A DNA stretch of 64,000 nucleotides, taken from positions 17,374 to 81,373 of the forward strand of contig NZ_MTBG01000016.1 of assembly GCF_002119405.1 (NCBI RefSeq). Reading direction: 5' to 3'. Every line of letters starts with the position of its first letter. Position 1 is the stretch's first letter. The notes beneath the pieces are model-generated. The model did no database searches. It was not told the origin of the DNA and saw nothing but the letters and a program-made list of their open reading frames with translations. Shown piece after piece: positions 63,315 through 64,000 of this stretch. The DNA comes from Pseudoruegeria sp. SK021. GTDB lineage: Bacteria; Pseudomonadota; Alphaproteobacteria; Rhodobacterales; Rhodobacteraceae. Made by a program: the position numbers and the translations under genes.

Positions 63315-64000
63315 TCAGTCCTGGAGTTTTCGGCTCTGTTTCAGCCGGTAGCTGTCGCCGTTCATTTCCAAAATATGCACATGGTGGGTTAAGCGATCCA
63401 GGATGGCACCGGTAAGGCGTTCGGAGCCGAAGACTTCGGTCCATTCATCGAACGGCAGGTTGGATGTGATGATGATCGAGCCGCGCTCATAGCGTTGCGA
63501 GATGACTTCGAACAGCAACTCAGCGCCGGTTTTGCTCAGGGGAACGAAGCCGAGTTCATCGATGATCAGCAGGTCCTGACTGACCATCATCTTTTGTATC
63601 CGTTGCAGACGCCGGTCATCGGCCGCTTCGATCAACTCATGGACCAGAGCCGCGGCTGTCGTGAAGCGAACCTTCAGACCCTTCTGGCAGGCTGCAAGGC
63701 CAAGGCCCAAAGCAACATGGGTCTTGCCGGTTCCTGAAGGACCCAGAGCAATAATATTTTCGCGGCGATCGGCGTATTCGCAGCGGGCAAGTTCCATGGT
63801 TAGGACTTTGTTGAGCGACGGGATGGCCTTGAAGTTAAAGCTGTCGAGACTTTTCGTGGCCGGAAACTTTGCCGCTTTGATCCGCCGTTCGACCATCCGG
63901 CGTTCGCGCTCGATCAGCTCCAATTCACACAGGCGCAACAGATATTGCACATGATCCTTGCCTTCGACCGCGCACTGGCGGGCCAGCTTGTCATATTCGC
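63315..64000 (-). CDS. istB: IS21-family helper ATPase IstB, 3' part
   Basis: The frame continues to the window edge, giving about 228 residues; upstream of GKDHVQYLLRLCELELIERE it reads EYDKLARQCAVE, as in full IstB proteins, so the true start is beyond 64000. Walker A is LGPSGTGKTHVALGLGLAAC, Walker B is DLLIIDELGFVPLSKTGAEL, and SIIITSNLPFDEWTEVFGSE then RLTGAILDRLTHHVHILEMN are the sensor region. IstB is the DnaA/DnaC-like AAA+ ATPase that assists the IstA transposase. Confidence 0.95.
   Translation of the reverse strand, partial: EYDKLARQCAVEGKDHVQYLLRLCELELIERERRMVERRIKAAKFPATKSLDSFNFKAIPSLNKVLTMELARCEYADRRENIIALGPSGTGKTHVALGLGLAACQKGLKVRFTTAAALVHELIEAADDRRLQRIQKMMVSQDLLIIDELGFVPLSKTGAELLFEVISQRYERGSIIITSNLPFDEWTEVFGSERLTGAILDRLTHHVHILEMNGDSYRLKQSRKLQD

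Larger units (their letters stand above)
63162..64000 (-). mobile_element. IS21-family insertion element, istB-side end
   Basis: The element begins with TGTCAATCACGGTGACATAA at 63162 and carries two copies of AGGGGCCA (63181-63188 and 63204-63211), the kind of multiple terminal repeats found at IS21 ends. istB follows on the minus strand and runs off the window; istA should lie beyond 64000. The exact boundary and target duplication cannot be verified without the other end. Confidence 0.75.

Overview
The window reads as a chromosomal segment of a high-GC alphaproteobacterium, most likely in the Rhodobacterales (Roseobacter/Rhodobacter group). The grounds are the dnaA-dnaN-recF-gyrB neighbourhood, ubiE-ubiB next to mutM, and a flagellar cluster with alphaproteobacterial-specific flaF, flbT and a DUF1217 gene. 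No tRNA, rRNA or CRISPR array was seen.

Layout. (1) 1-3.7 kb: the start of an Old Yellow Enzyme gene running off the left edge, a TetR regulator, and a compact arsenic operon arsR-acr3-arsC-arsH on the minus strand. (2) 3.9-30.2 kb: a large accessory catabolic island. A plus-strand operon encodes a CUT1 sugar-type ABC importer followed by three tandem Gfo/Idh/MocA oxidoreductases. Minus-strand operons then encode two PuuE-like deacetylases, an Asp/Glu/hydantoin-type racemase, two TRZ/ATZ-like amidohydrolases, a peptide/nickel-type (Opp/Dpp) ABC importer, and two SIS-domain plus PfkB-kinase pairs. A DeoR regulator and a divergent BtpA/SgcQ TIM-barrel gene close the island. The paired SIS and PfkB genes recall the FrlB/FrlD deglycase-kinase logic of Amadori (fructosamine) catabolism. 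With the ureide- and heterocycle-type hydrolases, this suggests catabolism of a sugar conjugated to a nitrogenous moiety; the substrate is not known.

(3) 30.4-44 kb: the replication and housekeeping block. It holds gyrB, lysE-type exporter, HpcH/HpaI aldolase, two small proteins, recF, dnaN, dnaA, a 650-bp non-coding region, rpsT, an enoyl-CoA hydratase, mutM, ubiE and ubiB. (4) 44-61 kb: a flagellar cluster with hook assembly (flgD, fliK), flgJ- and flgN-like genes, flagellin with flaF and flbT, fliI, the rod operon flgB-flgC-fliE-fliQ-flgF-flgG-flgA-flgH-fliL, and the export genes flhA-fliR-flhB with a FliJ-like small protein and a lytic transglycosylase. Many flagellar genes (fliF, fliG, fliM, fliN, fliP, flgE, flgI, flgK, flgL, motAB) are absent from the window.

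(5) 61.3-64 kb: mobile-element debris. It contains a TniQ-like remnant, an IS66 transposase tail, recombinase-associated small genes, and a serine recombinase cut after about 46 codons by an IS21-family element whose istB gene runs off the right edge.

All calls come from reading the sequence and from remembered family features; no database search was run.
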